NCBI GenBank assembly: GCA_900547505.1
Contig: URGY01000024.1
Coordinates: 1-14,530 of the forward strand
Origin: an uncultured Collinsella sp.
Lineage (GTDB): Bacteria > Actinomycetota > Coriobacteriia > Coriobacteriales > Coriobacteriaceae
DNA: 14,530 nucleotides
Direction of reading: 5' to 3'
This document shows positions 13,529-14,530 of this stretch, in pieces; the stretch's first letter is position 1, and every line of letters begins with the position of its first letter. The translations under genes and the position numbers were made by a program. The notes beneath the pieces are model-generated. The model saw only the letters and a list, made by a program, of their open reading frames with translations. It made no database searches and was not told the DNA's origin.

Positions 13529-14530
13529 TACAGCTCTCCTCCCTTCCCGGCAAAATCGGGCGCGACGGAAAGCGCGGGCGCACCCGTGGCAGCATCGGCA
13601 AAGCCGCGCTCCAGGGCGCGGGCAAACGTGAGCAGCTGACGGTCCTTAAACGCCGGACCAACCAGCTGGGCAGAAACGGGCAGCTGAGTATCCTCGCCCA
13701 AGCCCAGCGGCACCGAGATACCACCGTTGCCGCAAATGTTGAGCGAGATGGTGTACAGGTCGGAGAGGTACATCTGCGTGGGGTCGCTGATCTCGCCAAA
13801 CTTAAAGGCCGTGCGCGGCGAGGCGGGCATGAGGATGGTGTCCACCTTGGCATACGCGGCGTCGTAGTCCTGCGTGATGAGCGTGCGGGCCTTTTGCGCA
13901 GCGTAGTAGTACTTGTCGTACACGCCCGAGCTCAGCAGATAGGCGCCGAGCATCTGACGGCGCTTGGCCTCGGCGCCAAAGCCGTGGGCGCGCGAGAGCG
14001 AGCTCTGGTCGGACAGGTTGGCGCAGCCCTCCTCCTGATAGCCGTAGCGAATGCCGTCGAAGCGAGCCAGGTTGGAGAACGCCTCCGCCGGGCCGATGAC
14101 GTAGTAGGCGGCGATGGCGGCGTCCAGGTGCGGCAGGTCGACCTCGACCAGCTCGGCGCCCTGGTTCTGCAGCTCCTGGGCGGCGCGCTGAACAGCAGCC
14201 TTGACCTCGGGCGTCAGGCCCTCGGCCTCCATAAACGCGGGGATGATGCCCACGCGCTTACCCTCGATGCTGTCGTTGAGGTGCTCGGTAAAGTCGACGG
14301 CGCAATCCTGGCTGGTGCAGTCGTACGGATCGTGGCCCGCGCCGGTAAGCGCGTTCATGGCCAGCGCGACATCCTCGACCGTGCGGCCAAAGGGGCCCAC
14401 CTGGTCGAGCGACGAGCCAAAGGCAACCACGCCGTAACGGCTCACGGCGCCATACGTGGGCTTAAAGCCCACCACGCCGCACAGCGACGCCGGCTGGCGA
14501 ATGGAGCCGCCGGTGTCCGAGCCCAGCGAG
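13528..14530 (-). CDS. gatA: Asp-tRNA(Asn)/Glu-tRNA(Gln) amidotransferase subunit A, C-terminal part
   Basis: GatA is the amidase-signature subunit of GatCAB, releasing ammonia from glutamine for transfer to tRNA-bound Glu or Asp. The visible 333 residues begin in the amidase signature with GSDTGGSIRQPAS, which holds the serine nucleophile (GGS, bases 14503-14505) and the helper serine before it, then GVVGFKPTYGAVSRYG, typical of GatA. The gene runs off the window; about 155 N-terminal residues, including the catalytic lysine, are missing. A GTG at 14475 is an internal valine, not a start. A short gatC would be expected upstream, outside the window. The stop overlaps the gatB start by one base. 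Confidence 0.96.
   Translation of the reverse strand, partial: SLGSDTGGSIRQPASLCGVVGFKPTYGAVSRYGVVAFGSSLDQVGPFGRTVEDVALAMNALTGAGHDPYDCTSQDCAVDFTEHLNDSIEGKRVGIIPAFMEAEGLTPEVKAAVQRAAQELQNQGAELVEVDLPHLDAAIAAYYVIGPAEAFSNLARFDGIRYGYQEEGCANLSDQSSLSRAHGFGAEAKRRQMLGAYLLSSGVYDKYYYAAQKARTLITQDYDAAYAKVDTILMPASPRTAFKFGEISDPTQMYLSDLYTISLNICGNGGISVPLGLGEDTQLPVSAQLVGPAFKDRQLLTFARALERGFADAATGAPALSVAPDFAGKGGEL

Overview
The window looks like chromosomal DNA from a high-GC Gram-positive gut actinobacterium of the class Coriobacteriia, most likely Collinsella or a close relative. This is inferred from the GC-rich third codon positions, the actinobacterial order rplM-rpsI-glmM, a GatCAB amidotransferase operon, and small palindromic repeats in nearly every gene gap. 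No species marker was searched. The first 49 bases are not biological: they are the end of an Illumina P7/Nextera adapter with its index and Tn5 mosaic end, so this is the raw end of an assembled contig.

Layout. Bases 50-1435 hold, on the minus strand, a promoter, rplM (L13), rpsI (S9), a strong terminator and the start of glmM, cut by the adapter. Bases 1499-2377 encode a patatin-like serine lipase (minus). Bases 2490-2760 hold a tandem array of 62-bp units made of alternating inverted arms. Then come a 17-bp inverted copy of part of the ssrA T-arm, a terminator, and the tmRNA gene ssrA (2879-3242, minus). A 144-residue helical protein of unknown function (3480-3914, plus) converges on a two-gene metal-transport operon (minus). 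That operon consists of an 81-residue membrane-anchored small protein resembling the PacL/DUF1490 partners of mycobacterial P-type ATPases, followed by a P1B-like ATPase lacking the usual CPC motif.

Bases 6319-6790 hold the operon's promoter region, a 188-bp element bounded by 35-bp inverted repeats, and a REP-like palindrome. Next is a two-gene heterodimeric ABC transporter (6791-10375, minus) of the YbtP/YbtQ or IrtA/IrtB type. It is transcribed away from an AraC-family regulator (10490-11494, plus) that probably controls it; a pair of 15-bp direct repeats 21 bp apart lies at the regulator's start. A 357-bp convergent gap holds two 132-bp direct repeats, each headed by a perfect hairpin, and a 41-bp inverted repeat. 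The window closes with gatB and most of gatA (minus), the latter running off the end.

Three functional groups stand out: core translation and its quality control (L13, S9, tmRNA, GatAB), a probable metal-export or metal-homeostasis pair (small protein plus ATPase), and a probable metallophore or small-molecule ABC system under AraC control. The least explained parts are the three kinds of noncoding repeat and the small-protein/ATPase pair.
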